The notes under the pieces were generated by a model, which had not been told where the DNA came from, searched no databases, and worked only from the letters and a program-made list of their open reading frames with translations. A program made the position numbers and the translations under genes. DNA of 64,000 nt, taken from contig NC_016604.1 of the NCBI RefSeq assembly GCF_000230895.2, positions 3,348,001 through 3,412,000 of the forward strand. The letters are read 5' to 3'. Below are positions 1 through 7,236 of the stretch, one piece after another; the first letter of the stretch is position 1, and the number at the start of each line of letters is the position of its first letter. Source of the DNA: Mycolicibacterium rhodesiae NBB3 (GTDB taxonomy: Bacteria; Actinomycetota; Actinomycetes; Mycobacteriales; Mycobacteriaceae).

Positions 1-339
1 CAGCGTCAGTTCGGTGTCCTGAGCCTGCTCCACTTCACCCTTTTTGCGAAGTCTGTTGTAGGGCAACACGACCAGGAAGTAGACGACGGCGGCGACGAGG
101 ATGAAGTTGATGGCCGCCGAGAGCAAGACGTTCAGGTCGATCGTCTGGCCCCCACCGATGCCGATTTGCAAGATGCTGTAGTCAGAGTCGCCGCCCGCGC
201 CGATCCGGTTGATGAGCGGCTGGATGATGCTCTCGGTGAACTTGGTGACCAGCGCTGTGAATGCGGTGCCGATGACCACCGCGACCGCGAGGTCGACGAT
301 GTTGCCTCGGGCGAGAAACTCCTTGAATCCCTTTAACAT
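1..339 (-). CDS. mscL: Large-conductance mechanosensitive channel MscL (3' end cut by window)
   Basis: Reading leftward from the ATG at 339, the protein opens with [20 protein letters not shown], the amphipathic N-terminal helix and first membrane helix of MscL, and continues to the second membrane segment ([17 protein letters not shown]) and a charged C-terminal stretch ([13 protein letters not shown]). MscL is a pentameric inner-membrane pore that opens under membrane tension and vents solutes during osmotic downshock. All 113 codons in the window are open and the stop lies off the left edge; the family is usually about 130-150 residues, so only the tail is missing. A purine-rich site (GGAAGGAA) precedes the start. 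The neighbour across the gap is divergent. Confidence 0.95.
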   Translation of the reverse strand, partial: MLKGFKEFLARGNIVDLAVAVVIGTAFTALVTKFTESIIQPLINRIGAGGDSDYSILQIGIGGGQTIDLNVLLSAAINFILVAAVVYFLVVLPYNRLRKKGEVEQAQDTELTL

Positions 340-486
340 GCGCGCAAATTCCTTCCTGCCGGTCCGGCTATCTGATAGACCCCGACGTTAGTACCGGTGG
401 TTCTGCGATACGTCGAGTCCGGTGTTAGCTTGCCTGCAGTAGCCAGTTCGGCTGCGCACCAGATGCCGCAGGGGAGGGGAATTGCG

Positions 487-708
487 ATGCGCTTGCTGTT
501 CGCCGCGGTCGCAGGAATGCTGATCGGCGTTTTCGCGGTAGCAACGAGTCCGGCCAACGGGCAACCGCTTCCGCCCACGCCGCCAGGCCCCACCGAACCA
601 GGATCGACCACCGAAGAGTTGGCCGACATGGTCCTGGACGCGATCGAGCACGATTCAGCGATCCCCACCGCAGAGCCGGCGCGCCCGCACCCCGGACCGA
701 CTCAGTGA
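487..708 (+). CDS. Small secreted proline-rich protein, unknown function
   Basis: A 73-residue protein with a clear signal peptide (MRLLFAAVAGMLIGVFAVA, cleavage likely near ANG around residue 25) followed by a Pro/Thr/Glu-rich tail (PPTPPGPTEPGSTTEELADM). The ATG at 487 is chosen because a strong GGGGAGGGG site lies 6-8 bases upstream and the signal peptide begins there; an upstream in-frame extension to 397 lacks such support. The stop overlaps the end of the convergent SAF-domain gene by 7 bases. I do not recognise a family; export is the only supported property. Confidence 0.6.
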   Translation: MRLLFAAVAGMLIGVFAVATSPANGQPLPPTPPGPTEPGSTTEELADMVLDAIEHDSAIPTAEPARPHPGPTQ

Positions 709-1364
709 AAGGTGAGGGTGACGGTCTGTACCAACGTCGCCTGGGCCACCGCGTTGGCGTCGTGAGCCGGCAGGGCGACTAGCAAAACCCGATCGCCTCC
801 GCTGCCCGCGCCCACCGGCTTCTGCGACACCAAGACCACCACCGCATCGGTCGCCACGACCTGAGGATGCGCGTCCGCCCCCACCCCCGTCTCGGGTCCG
901 GCGCCGAGCACATCGACGACATCGCCTGGTCGGATCAGATCGAGTAGGGCCGCGTCGTCGAGGTGCAGTGGCACCAGACGCGCATCGGCGCCCGCAGCTG
1001 ATTCGGCCAGCCGTGAACCCAGCAGGCGCACATCGGTCAATGCCTCGCCGCGGCGGGCGGGACCAGCCAGCCTCGCGCCGACGACGTCGGCGAGATCTGT
1101 CTGTGCGCCGTCGGGAACCGTTGCTGCCGTACGGCTTTCGAGGCGCACGTCCTCGGAGCGTAGTTCTGCTCCCGGTGCCAGATCCCTCGCGGCGACAACG
1201 ACGTCGGTCCGGTCGTGTGCAGGGTCGGGCCGCACTGCCGCGACGGCGGCGAGGATGACGAGGACGCCGGCTGCGGCCCGTCGGGCGGCCACGGTGCGTG
1301 ACCAATCAGGTCGGATGCGGCCGACGACGCGACTCCACGACGACGGATTGAGCGATTCCCCCAT
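702..1364 (-). CDS. SAF-domain (CpaB/RcpC-like) membrane-anchored protein
   Basis: The 220-residue protein has one N-terminal membrane segment (about residues 29-46, AAAGVLVILAAVAAV) and then a SAF domain (about 50-120, VVVAARDLAPGAELRSEDVRLESR), the fold shared by antifreeze proteins, sialate synthases and the CpaB/RcpC pilus-assembly proteins. The rest (LIRPGDVVDVLGAG, VVLVSQKPV) also matches RcpC/CpaB. There are no other pilus genes nearby, so a role in Flp pilus assembly is not supported. It lies downstream of ruc on the same strand (61 bp) as in M. tuberculosis Rv0991c-Rv0990c, and has its own TAGTTT -10 six bases before the ATG (1371-1376), which suggests leaderless transcription. Confidence 0.7.
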   Translation of the reverse strand: MGESLNPSSWSRVVGRIRPDWSRTVAARRAAAGVLVILAAVAAVRPDPAHDRTDVVVAARDLAPGAELRSEDVRLESRTAATVPDGAQTDLADVVGARLAGPARRGEALTDVRLLGSRLAESAAGADARLVPLHLDDAALLDLIRPGDVVDVLGAGPETGVGADAHPQVVATDAVVVLVSQKPVGAGSGGDRVLLVALPAHDANAVAQATLVQTVTLTFH

Positions 1365-1370
1365 ACCGCC

Positions 1371-1376
1371 AAACTA
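1371..1376 (-). promoter_or_regulatory. Leaderless -10 element of the SAF-domain gene
   Basis: On the minus strand TAGTTT is followed by GGCGGT and then ATG at 1364. A TANNNT hexamer ending 6-7 bases before the start codon is the usual arrangement for leaderless mycobacterial mRNAs. Confidence 0.5.
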
Positions 1377-1425
1377 GGTAGCGCAGTGCGGTGATGGCGC
1401 GCTGTGCCACCGCGCCTGTGGATAA

Positions 1426-1782
1426 CTAGCTGGACGCCGCCGCGGCGGGTGCCGAACTCGACGAGCTGGAACTCGAGCTCGAGTCGCTGGACGAGGTCGA
1501 GGTGGACTTGCTGTCAGACTTCTCCGACGATGAACTCGAGGATTCCGAGCTGCCGGACGATCCGTTCGATGACGACGAAGAAGAGGACGACGAACTCTTG
1601 GCCGTCTCGCGGCTGTCGTTGCGGTAGAAGCCGCTGCCCTTGAAGACGACTCCCACATTGCCGAACAGTTTGCGCAGCCGACCACTGCACTTCGGGCAGG
1701 TGGTCAGGGCATCGTCGCTGAACGACTGCACCTCATCGAACCGATTGCCGCATTCGGTGCACGCATAGGAATACGTGGGCAC
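1426..1782 (-). CDS. ruc: FmdB-type zinc-ribbon redox chaperone (Ruc / Rv0991c homologue)
   Basis: The 118-residue protein has an N-terminal FmdB zinc ribbon (PTYSYACTECGNRFD, then CPKCSGRLRKLFG) and, from about residue 56, a disordered tail that is almost entirely serine with Asp/Glu/Lys (SSSSSSSSSS, SSESSSSSSEKSDS). The M. tuberculosis homologue is described as a redox-regulated chaperone that holds unfolding proteins when its zinc cysteines are oxidised. GTG at 1782 is chosen because GGAGG lies 5 bases upstream and the ribbon begins at the next residue; a longer frame to 1815 would run into the operator. A CIRCE operator and an ECF-like promoter lie just upstream, so heat or oxidative induction is expected. 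Confidence 0.9.
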   Translation of the reverse strand: MPTYSYACTECGNRFDEVQSFSDDALTTCPKCSGRLRKLFGNVGVVFKGSGFYRNDSRETAKSSSSSSSSSSNGSSGSSESSSSSSEKSDSKSTSTSSSDSSSSSSSSSSAPAAAASS

Positions 1783-1808
1783 GAGAACCTCCGAGATCGT
1801 CAAACTTG

Positions 1809-1835
1809 TTAGCACTCTACCGGCTCAAGTGCTAG
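1809..1835 (-). promoter_or_regulatory. CIRCE operator (HrcA site) upstream of ruc
   Basis: TTAGCACTC-N9-AAGTGCTAG matches the CIRCE consensus TTAGCACTC-N9-GAGTGCTAA with one arm perfect and two mismatches in the other (16 of 18), with exactly 9 bases between arms. HrcA binds CIRCE to repress heat-shock genes. The site covers the predicted start of ruc transcription. Confidence 0.85.
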
Positions 1836-1861
1836 AACCGCTATCTGGTGCGAGTCATTCC
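1836..1861 (-). promoter_or_regulatory. Extracytoplasmic-sigma-type promoter of ruc (SigE/SigH-like)
   Basis: On the minus strand GGAAT (1861-1857) and GTT (1838-1836) are separated by 18 bases, resembling the GGAAY...GTT promoters used by mycobacterial SigE and SigH. Initiation would fall inside the adjacent CIRCE box, so stress activation and HrcA repression could act on the same promoter. This is an inference from motif and spacing only. Confidence 0.45.
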
Positions 1862-1975
1862 CTCGGCTTAGGAATCCGGCTTGTCGGCTGTGGACCCTCG
1901 GCCGGGCGCCCAGGGTTCTCGATCCGTGGTCACCGCGCTGGGTGAGTTATCTTTTGTGGGATTTCAGCGCTCAGG

Positions 1976-2563
1976 ATGACGGGTTGGATAGTGGCCGATC
2001 GTGACAAAGAGAAGCGCAGTCTTCGCCAGCGCGCTGGGCAGCTGTCAATGCTTCAGCAGAGATTCGAGGAATCACGACTCGGCGAGGCCGTGATCAGTGC
2101 GCTCGTCATCGTGGTCGTCCTAGTCGGAATCGTGTGGAATCTGCCCGATTCGCCAATTAAGCGTGCTGCGGTGCCGGTCGCGGGTCCCATTGCGGCCGGG
2201 GCATACATCAACCAATCGTGGGCCCTGTTCGCGCCGGAAGTTCCCAAGCGAATCGAGACGGTGGAGGTGCACGTCGCAATGGCCGACGGCTCGGTCCGCA
2301 TCTGGACTCCCCAACCGCGTGACCGCGCGGCCGGCGGATTCAGCTGGGTTCGATGGTTACGGCTGACGAGCTTCGCGGTGACGAAGCCGGAGGTACGGCC
2401 GGGGCTTGCGCGCTGGGTCGCCCGCGAGGTCGCCGGCGCTGAACGTCCCGTCGCCGTAGCGATGGTGCTCCGCGTGCAGAACTTGCCGCCACCCGGCGGG
2501 AAAACGGGAGGAGCCTCCGCCACAAAGGTTCTCTACCAGGAAAATCTCACGGGACAACGATGA
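1976..2563 (+). CDS. Membrane-anchored protein paired with HTTM protein, unknown function (DUF5819-like)
   Basis: The 195-residue protein has one strong membrane helix (about residues 38-56, AVISALVIVVVLVGIVW) after a charged cytoplasmic N-terminus (DKEKRSLRQRAGQ), then an extracytoplasmic domain containing the phrase NQSWALFAPEVPK and a basic patch. Its stop overlaps the next gene's start (ATGA), so the two are translationally coupled. Small proteins of this kind (I recall DUF5819) commonly sit next to HTTM proteins in actinobacteria, but the function is unknown. The start is uncertain: ATG 1976 has a poor ribosome site and GTG at 1991 is equally possible. Confidence 0.65.
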   Translation: MTGWIVADRDKEKRSLRQRAGQLSMLQQRFEESRLGEAVISALVIVVVLVGIVWNLPDSPIKRAAVPVAGPIAAGAYINQSWALFAPEVPKRIETVEVHVAMADGSVRIWTPQPRDRAAGGFSWVRWLRLTSFAVTKPEVRPGLARWVAREVAGAERPVAVAMVLRVQNLPPPGGKTGGASATKVLYQENLTGQR

Positions 2564-3516
2564 CGGATCTGGGAGATCTCCAACGGTCGCGAATCCCCGC
2601 TTTCGAGGGTTGGCGGACGTTTTGGTTCACCCCCCAACCGGCCTACACGCTGGGTCTCGTCCGGATGGCTTTCGGCGCCCTGGCGGTGGCGTGGACGCTG
2701 GCACTGCTGCCGGACCTGTACGACCTGTTCGGACGCGACGGGGTGGCGCCGCAGCCATCGCACTGGGCCTACCAGTGGGGTGTTTTCGAATTCTGGACCA
2801 GCGACCAGGCCCTCCTGATCGGCTGGGTCGTGCTGTTGGTGGCCGCGATCATGCTGACCGTCGGATGGCACAGCAGGCTGGCCGCAATCGTCGTCTTTGT
2901 GTTGATTCAGTCGTTCATGCAGCGTGACCGCTGGGTGTTCAACGGCGGGGACGCGTTGATCAGCGTCGAGGCCATGTTCTTGGCGCTGTCCTCGTGCGGT
3001 GCGGCGCTGTCACTCGATCAGCGCCGTCGTACCGGATCTTTTTGGTCGGCGCAGACCCGCGCGCCGTGGGTGATTCGGCTGTTGCAGGTTCAGCTGTCGG
3101 TGATCTACCTGGTGAACGTTCAGGCGAAGTTGGCTGGCGAAGCGTGGCTGGACGGATCTGCGGCATCCTATGCCTGGCGGGCATGGCCGTTGTTTTCTGC
3201 GCCGGAGTTGTTGACGAACAGCGCGTTTCTGTCCAACGTGGCGACATGGGGCACGATCGCGATCGAGCTGGCGATTGCGGTTCTCGTCTGGAACGCCCGC
3301 TTCCGGGTATGGGTGCTGTTGGCCGGCGTGGTGCTGCACCTCTCGATCATGGTCACCCTCAGCGTGGGCTTTCACAGCCTTGCCATGTTCATCCTGTATC
3401 TCGCGTTTGTTCCGTGGATTCGCGTACAGGAACTGCCGGACCAGGTCCGCCGCATTCTCAAAAGGCCCCGTCAGTCGACTGTCGGCCGGGTCCAGGATTC
3501 CGAATCGGCAAGCTGA
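2560..3516 (+). CDS. HTTM (vitamin K-dependent gamma-carboxylase-like) integral membrane protein
   Basis: The 318-residue protein has many membrane helices (for example LVRMAFGALAVAWTLALLP, LLIGWVVLLVAAIMLTVGW, MFILYLAFVPWI) and the HTTM features FGRDGVAPQPSH near residue 48 and LLQVQLSVIYLVNVQAKL near residue 170. HTTM proteins are the membrane part of vitamin K-dependent carboxylases; most bacterial members are shorter and uncharacterised, and this one lacks a lumenal domain, so carboxylase activity should not be assumed. It is coupled to the upstream gene by an ATGA overlap. The last 20 residues are basic and probably cytoplasmic. Confidence 0.8.
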   Translation: MTDLGDLQRSRIPAFEGWRTFWFTPQPAYTLGLVRMAFGALAVAWTLALLPDLYDLFGRDGVAPQPSHWAYQWGVFEFWTSDQALLIGWVVLLVAAIMLTVGWHSRLAAIVVFVLIQSFMQRDRWVFNGGDALISVEAMFLALSSCGAALSLDQRRRTGSFWSAQTRAPWVIRLLQVQLSVIYLVNVQAKLAGEAWLDGSAASYAWRAWPLFSAPELLTNSAFLSNVATWGTIAIELAIAVLVWNARFRVWVLLAGVVLHLSIMVTLSVGFHSLAMFILYLAFVPWIRVQELPDQVRRILKRPRQSTVGRVQDSESAS

Positions 3517-3520
3517 ACGG

Positions 3521-4102
3521 TTAACCGAGTCCCACCAACCCGGCGCGTGGGGTGAGCGCGTGGGTCATCCGTACATCGTGAGGTTCGGCGGGCAGGTCGT
3601 CGACGAGTTCGTCGTCGCGCACCACGGCGACCAGATGAGCGGCCGCGTCGGCCAGGCCAAGCGAGCGGTCGTAGAACCCCGCTCCGCGACCTAGCCGGAC
3701 GCCGGTGCGATCGACCGCGAGCGCGGGCACGAGGATCAGCGATGCGTCGGCGATCGCCTCGGCCGCCAGCCACGGCTGCGCGGGTTCGCGGAGTCCGTGC
3801 GGCGCGTCGACGAGTTCACCGGGTCGGTACTCGCCCCACCGCAGCGGCTGCGGGACCCCGCCGGCATCAGTCCGGGCGACGGGCAGCAGCACCCGCACAC
3901 CGCGGCTACAGAGGTCGTCGAGCTGCTCGACGGAGCCGGGCTCGGATCCGATCGGCACGTACGCGCAGATCGTCCAGGATCCTGTGACCAGTGCAGGAAG
4001 GTGGTCGGCGAGCGCCCGGGCTTCGGTGTCGCGCGTGTGTTTCGACACCCCGCGGCGAGTGCGCAGTATCGCCGTGCGCAGCTCCGCTTTCGATCGCTGC
4101 AC
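3521..4102 (-). CDS. 5-formyltetrahydrofolate cyclo-ligase
   Basis: A 193-residue member of the 5-FTHF cyclo-ligase family, which converts 5-formyl-THF plus ATP to 5,10-methenyl-THF in folate one-carbon metabolism. Family motifs are visible: the N-terminal KAELRTAILRTRR, a phosphate-binding VRLGRGAGFYDRSLG near residue 135 (family GxGxGYYDR), and a C-terminal DVRMTHALTPRAG. Length is normal. GTG at 4102 is preceded by GGAGG at good spacing. It is divergent from galU, with which it shares a composite promoter, the same order as Rv0992c/Rv0993. Confidence 0.9.
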   Translation of the reverse strand: MQRSKAELRTAILRTRRGVSKHTRDTEARALADHLPALVTGSWTICAYVPIGSEPGSVEQLDDLCSRGVRVLLPVARTDAGGVPQPLRWGEYRPGELVDAPHGLREPAQPWLAAEAIADASLILVPALAVDRTGVRLGRGAGFYDRSLGLADAAAHLVAVVRDDELVDDLPAEPHDVRMTHALTPRAGLVGLG

Positions 4103-4150
4103 CGCACCGCCTCCAAACCCCGGGTCTCAGGAGGTTCAACCGACTTAAGG

Positions 4151-4160
4151 ACATTAGTGT
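4151..4160. promoter_or_regulatory. Composite bidirectional -10 (ANNNTANNNT) for cyclo-ligase and galU
   Basis: The decamer acattagtgt reads TAGTGT (4155-4160) on the plus strand, exactly 7 bases before the galU ATG, and TAATGT (4156-4151) on the minus strand, pointing at the cyclo-ligase, whose leader would be about 40 bases and carries a GGAGG. The two hexamers share the central TA. The same arrangement recurs at 39093 and 47640. Confidence 0.55.
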
Positions 4161-4167
4161 GTGAACA

Positions 4168-5079
4168 ATGACACGGGCCGAGGTACCGATTCCACGCACG
4201 GCGGTCGTCCCTGCTGCAGGCCTGGGAACACGATTTCTGCCCGCCACTAAGACGGTGCCCAAGGAACTGTTGCCCGTCGTCGACACGCCGGGGATCGAGC
4301 TGGTGGCTGCCGAGGCTGCTGAGGCCGGTGCCGAACGGCTCGTCATCATCACGTCCGAAGGCAAGGACGGGGTGGTTGCCCACTTCGTCGAGGACCTTGT
4401 TCTCGAGGGCACGCTGGAAGCGCGCGGCAAGCACGTGATGCTGGAGAAGGTGCGCCGAGCCGCGGCGCTCATCAAGGTCGAATCGGTGGTCCAGGCCGAA
4501 CCGCTGGGCCTCGGCCATGCCGTCAGCTGTGTGGAAAGCGTCCTGACGGACGAAGACGACGCTATCGCGGTGCTGTTGCCCGACGACCTCGTGTTGCCCA
4601 CCGGGGTGCTCGAGACGATGTCGAAAGTCCGTGCCAAGCGCGGCGGTTCGGTGTTGTGCGCGATCGAGGTGCCTCGAGACGAGATCAGCGCCTACGGCGT
4701 CTTCGACGTCGAACCCGTCGCCGACACCAACAATCCGAACGTGCTGCGCGTCAAGGGCATGGTGGAGAAGCCGAAGGCCGAGGACGCGCCGTCGCTGTAT
4801 GCCGCCGCGGGCCGCTACGTCCTCGACCGGGCGATATTCGACGCGCTCAGGCGGGTTAAGCACGGTGCCGGCGGTGAGATCCAGTTGACCGACGCGATCG
4901 CTCTGCTGATCGACGAAGGACATCCGGTGCACGTCGTCGTACATCGCGGTTCTCGACACGACCTCGGAAATCCCGGCGGCTACCTCAAGGCTGCGGTTGA
5001 CTTTGCCTTGGAGCGCGACGACTACGGACCCGAGCTACGGCGGTGGTTGGTCGAGCGCCTGGGGCTGATCGATTGCTGA
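4168..5079 (+). CDS. galU: UTP-glucose-1-phosphate uridylyltransferase
   Basis: The 303-residue enzyme makes UDP-glucose from UTP and glucose-1-phosphate, feeding trehalose, glucan and cell-wall sugar synthesis. The nucleotide-binding motif is at residues 12-31 (VVPAAGLGTRFLPATKTVPK, with catalytic Arg/Lys), followed by ELLPVVDTPGIE, the sugar-binding EPLGLGHAV and LLPDDLVLP, and a VEKP motif near residue 196. Length is normal for bacterial GalU. A TAGTGT -10 ends 7 bases before the ATG, so the message is probably leaderless. moeA follows 35 bp downstream. Confidence 0.97.
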   Translation: MTRAEVPIPRTAVVPAAGLGTRFLPATKTVPKELLPVVDTPGIELVAAEAAEAGAERLVIITSEGKDGVVAHFVEDLVLEGTLEARGKHVMLEKVRRAAALIKVESVVQAEPLGLGHAVSCVESVLTDEDDAIAVLLPDDLVLPTGVLETMSKVRAKRGGSVLCAIEVPRDEISAYGVFDVEPVADTNNPNVLRVKGMVEKPKAEDAPSLYAAAGRYVLDRAIFDALRRVKHGAGGEIQLTDAIALLIDEGHPVHVVVHRGSRHDLGNPGGYLKAAVDFALERDDYGPELRRWLVERLGLIDC

Positions 5080-5114
5080 CGAAGCGATCGCCCTGACACC
5101 GAGAAAGGCGTGTA

Positions 5115-6389
5115 GTGCGGTCGGTTGAGGAGCAGCAGGCCCGAGTGGCTGCCGCCGCGGTGGCCCCCAGGCCGGTCCGGGTGGCGATCGCCGAGGCGCA
5201 GGGTCTGATGTGCGCCGAAGAGGTGGTCACCGAACGCCCGCTGCCGGGATTCGACCAGGCCGCGATCGACGGCTACGCGGTCCGCAGCGTCGACGTGCTC
5301 GGGGTGGGGACCGGCGACGAGGACGACTCTGGCGAGGCGGGCTCACGCTCCGACAGTGAGGTGAGCCTGCCGGTGATCGGCTCGATCGAGGCGGGTGCGC
5401 GTACGCCCAGCAGGCTGCAGCCGCGCCAGGCCGCGCGGGTGCAGACGGGTGCTCCGATGCCGACACTCGCCGACGCGGTGCTCCCGCTGCGATGGACGGA
5501 TGGCGGTGACTCGCGGGTGACGGTGCTGCGCGGTGTGCGCTCCGGGGCCTATGTCCGCAGAACCGGTGACGACGTTCAGCCGGGCGACGTCGCGGTGCGG
5601 GCGGGGGCCATCATCGGCCCCGCGCAGGTGGGCCTCTTGGCAGCGGTCGGCCGGGATCGCGTGCTCGTACATCCGAAGCCGCGCCTGTCCGTGCTGTGTG
5701 TCGGAGGCGAGCTCGTCGACATTTCCCGTACGCCGGGCAACGGACAGGTCTACGACGTCAACTCCTACGCGCTGGCCGCCGCGGGTCGCGACGCGGGCGC
5801 TGAGGTGAACCGCGTCGGGATCGTCGACACCGACCCCAAGGCTCTGCGCGACGTCGTCGAGGGGCAGATCAACCGCGCCGAGGTGGTGGTGATCGCCGGC
5901 GCGGTCGGCGGGGCGGCCGCCGAGGGAGTGCGGGCGGTGCTCGCGGAGCTCGGCGAGATGGAAGTGGCGCGCATCGCCATGCATCCCGGTTCGGTGCAGG
6001 GCTTCGGTCAGCTTGGACGCGACGGCGTTCCGGTGTTCCTGTTGCCCGCCAACCCCGTCAGCGCCCTCGTCGTATTCGAGGTGATGGTGCGTCCGCTGAT
6101 CCGGCTGTCGCTGGGCAAGCGGCAGGCGCATCGGCGCATCGTGCAGGCGCGCACCCTCTCGCCGATCGAGTCGGTGGCCGGCCGCAAGGGCTATCTGCGT
6201 GGACAGCTGATGCGCGATCAGGACACCGGCGAGTACTTGGTGCAGGCGCTCGGGGGAGTGCCGGGAGCGCCGTCGCATCTGCTCGCGACGCTGGCTGAGG
6301 CAAACTGTTTGGTCGTTGTGCCCAGCGAGGCCGAGCAGATCCGTACCGGCGAGATCGTCGACGTCGCGTTCTTGGCCCAGCGCGGCTGA
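5115..6389 (+). CDS. moeA: Molybdopterin molybdenumtransferase MoeA
   Basis: The 424-residue protein inserts molybdate into adenylylated molybdopterin, the last step of molybdenum cofactor synthesis. It shows the MoeA domain order: an N-terminal segment with LPGFDQAAIDGYAVR (residues 43-57), a beta-domain with GSIEAGARTP and VQTGAPMPTLADAVLP, the MogA-like nucleotide fold with VGGELVDISRTP and YDVNSYALAAA, and a C-terminal barrel (VFLLPANPVSALVVFEV). Residues 66-80 carry a small acidic insertion (GTGDEDDSGEAG). GTG at 5115 sits behind GAGAAAGG. It lies in a row galU-moeA-rimJ. Confidence 0.93.
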   Translation: MRSVEEQQARVAAAAVAPRPVRVAIAEAQGLMCAEEVVTERPLPGFDQAAIDGYAVRSVDVLGVGTGDEDDSGEAGSRSDSEVSLPVIGSIEAGARTPSRLQPRQAARVQTGAPMPTLADAVLPLRWTDGGDSRVTVLRGVRSGAYVRRTGDDVQPGDVAVRAGAIIGPAQVGLLAAVGRDRVLVHPKPRLSVLCVGGELVDISRTPGNGQVYDVNSYALAAAGRDAGAEVNRVGIVDTDPKALRDVVEGQINRAEVVVIAGAVGGAAAEGVRAVLAELGEMEVARIAMHPGSVQGFGQLGRDGVPVFLLPANPVSALVVFEVMVRPLIRLSLGKRQAHRRIVQARTLSPIESVAGRKGYLRGQLMRDQDTGEYLVQALGGVPGAPSHLLATLAEANCLVVVPSEAEQIRTGEIVDVAFLAQRG

Positions 6390-6409
6390 TCGATGCCGGG
6401 CGAGCCGTC

Positions 6410-7063
6410 ATGAACCTGTGGCGTAACAGTTCTTCGCATCCCGGATGGCCGGTGCCCGCAGGCGCACTGCGAGTGGCCGCCGGGGTGGTGACGCTGCGGC
6501 CCGTGCGGCTGCGCGACGGAGCGCAGTGGAGTCGCACCAGGCTCGCCGATCGGGCGCAACTGGAACCGTGGGAACCCTCCAACGGCGTGGATTGGGAAGC
6601 GCGCCATGCCGTTACGTCGTGGCCGTCGGTGTGCTCGGGGTTGCGGTCGGAGGCGCGCAAGGGGCGGATGCTGCCGTATGTGATCGAGGTGGACGGCCAG
6701 TTCACCGGGCAGCTGACGATCGGCAACGTCACGCACGGCGCGTTGCGCTCGGCATGGATCGGGTACTGGGTGACGACCTCGGCCACGGGCGGCGGTGTCG
6801 CGACCGCGGCGTTGGCGTTGGGAGTGGACCACTGCTTCGGCGCGGTGCGGCTGCATCGCGTCGAGGCGACGGTGCGACCCGAGAACACGGCCAGCCGACG
6901 CGTGCTGGCAAAGGTCGGCTTTCGTGAGGAAGGGCTGCTGAAGCGCTACCTCGAAGTCGATGGCGCCTGGCGGGATCACCTGCTGGTGGCCATCACCATC
7001 GAGGAGCTCAACGGGTCGGTGTCGTCGGCGCTGGTCCGCCAGGGCCAGGCGACCTGGTCGTAG
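6410..7063 (+). CDS. rimJ: GNAT N-acetyltransferase, RimJ/RimL type
   Basis: The 217-residue protein follows the RimJ/RimL pattern of N-terminal acetyltransferases acting on ribosomal or other proteins: LRPVRLRDGAQWSRTR near residue 30, GYWVTTSATGGGVATAALAL (about 120-140, a variant of the acetyl-CoA-binding RxxGxG/A loop), and a C-terminal AxVRPENTASRRVLAKVGF followed by GLLKRYLEVDGAWRDHLL. The substrate cannot be told from sequence. It begins 21 bp after moeA and is probably in the same transcript; the order matches Rv0993-Rv0995. Confidence 0.85.
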   Translation: MNLWRNSSSHPGWPVPAGALRVAAGVVTLRPVRLRDGAQWSRTRLADRAQLEPWEPSNGVDWEARHAVTSWPSVCSGLRSEARKGRMLPYVIEVDGQFTGQLTIGNVTHGALRSAWIGYWVTTSATGGGVATAALALGVDHCFGAVRLHRVEATVRPENTASRRVLAKVGFREEGLLKRYLEVDGAWRDHLLVAITIEELNGSVSSALVRQGQATWS

Positions 7064-7116
7064 CCGCGGCTCGCGGAAGACGCGGGCGCGCCCGGCGAAG
7101 CCAACTTGTTGCAAAA

Positions 7117-7169
7117 GTGACACGTGTGACTGTTGGTGCTTGTCTGCAGCGAATTACAGGTGTGTAATT
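7117..7169 (+). promoter_or_regulatory. Candidate operator region upstream of sepX
   Basis: The gap before sepX holds AGTGACACGTGTGACT, which contains the palindrome ACACGTGT and two GACAC-type words, and 22 bases on a perfect 7-bp-arm inverted repeat AATTACA-GGTG-TGTAATT (7152-7169). GACAC is the recognition word of WhiA-type sporulation/division regulators, but the link to WhiA here is only a suggestion. Confidence 0.4.
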
Positions 7170-7236
7170 GTCTCGGCGCGCCCTCCACGGATGCGCAGGT
7201 CACAGACCTAGCCTTATCGGGGAAAGGAGCGGCGAA

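Noticed and set aside
5080..5114. Possible molybdenum-cofactor riboswitch ahead of moeA
   Set aside because: Only 35 bases lie between galU and moeA, too few for that RNA fold.
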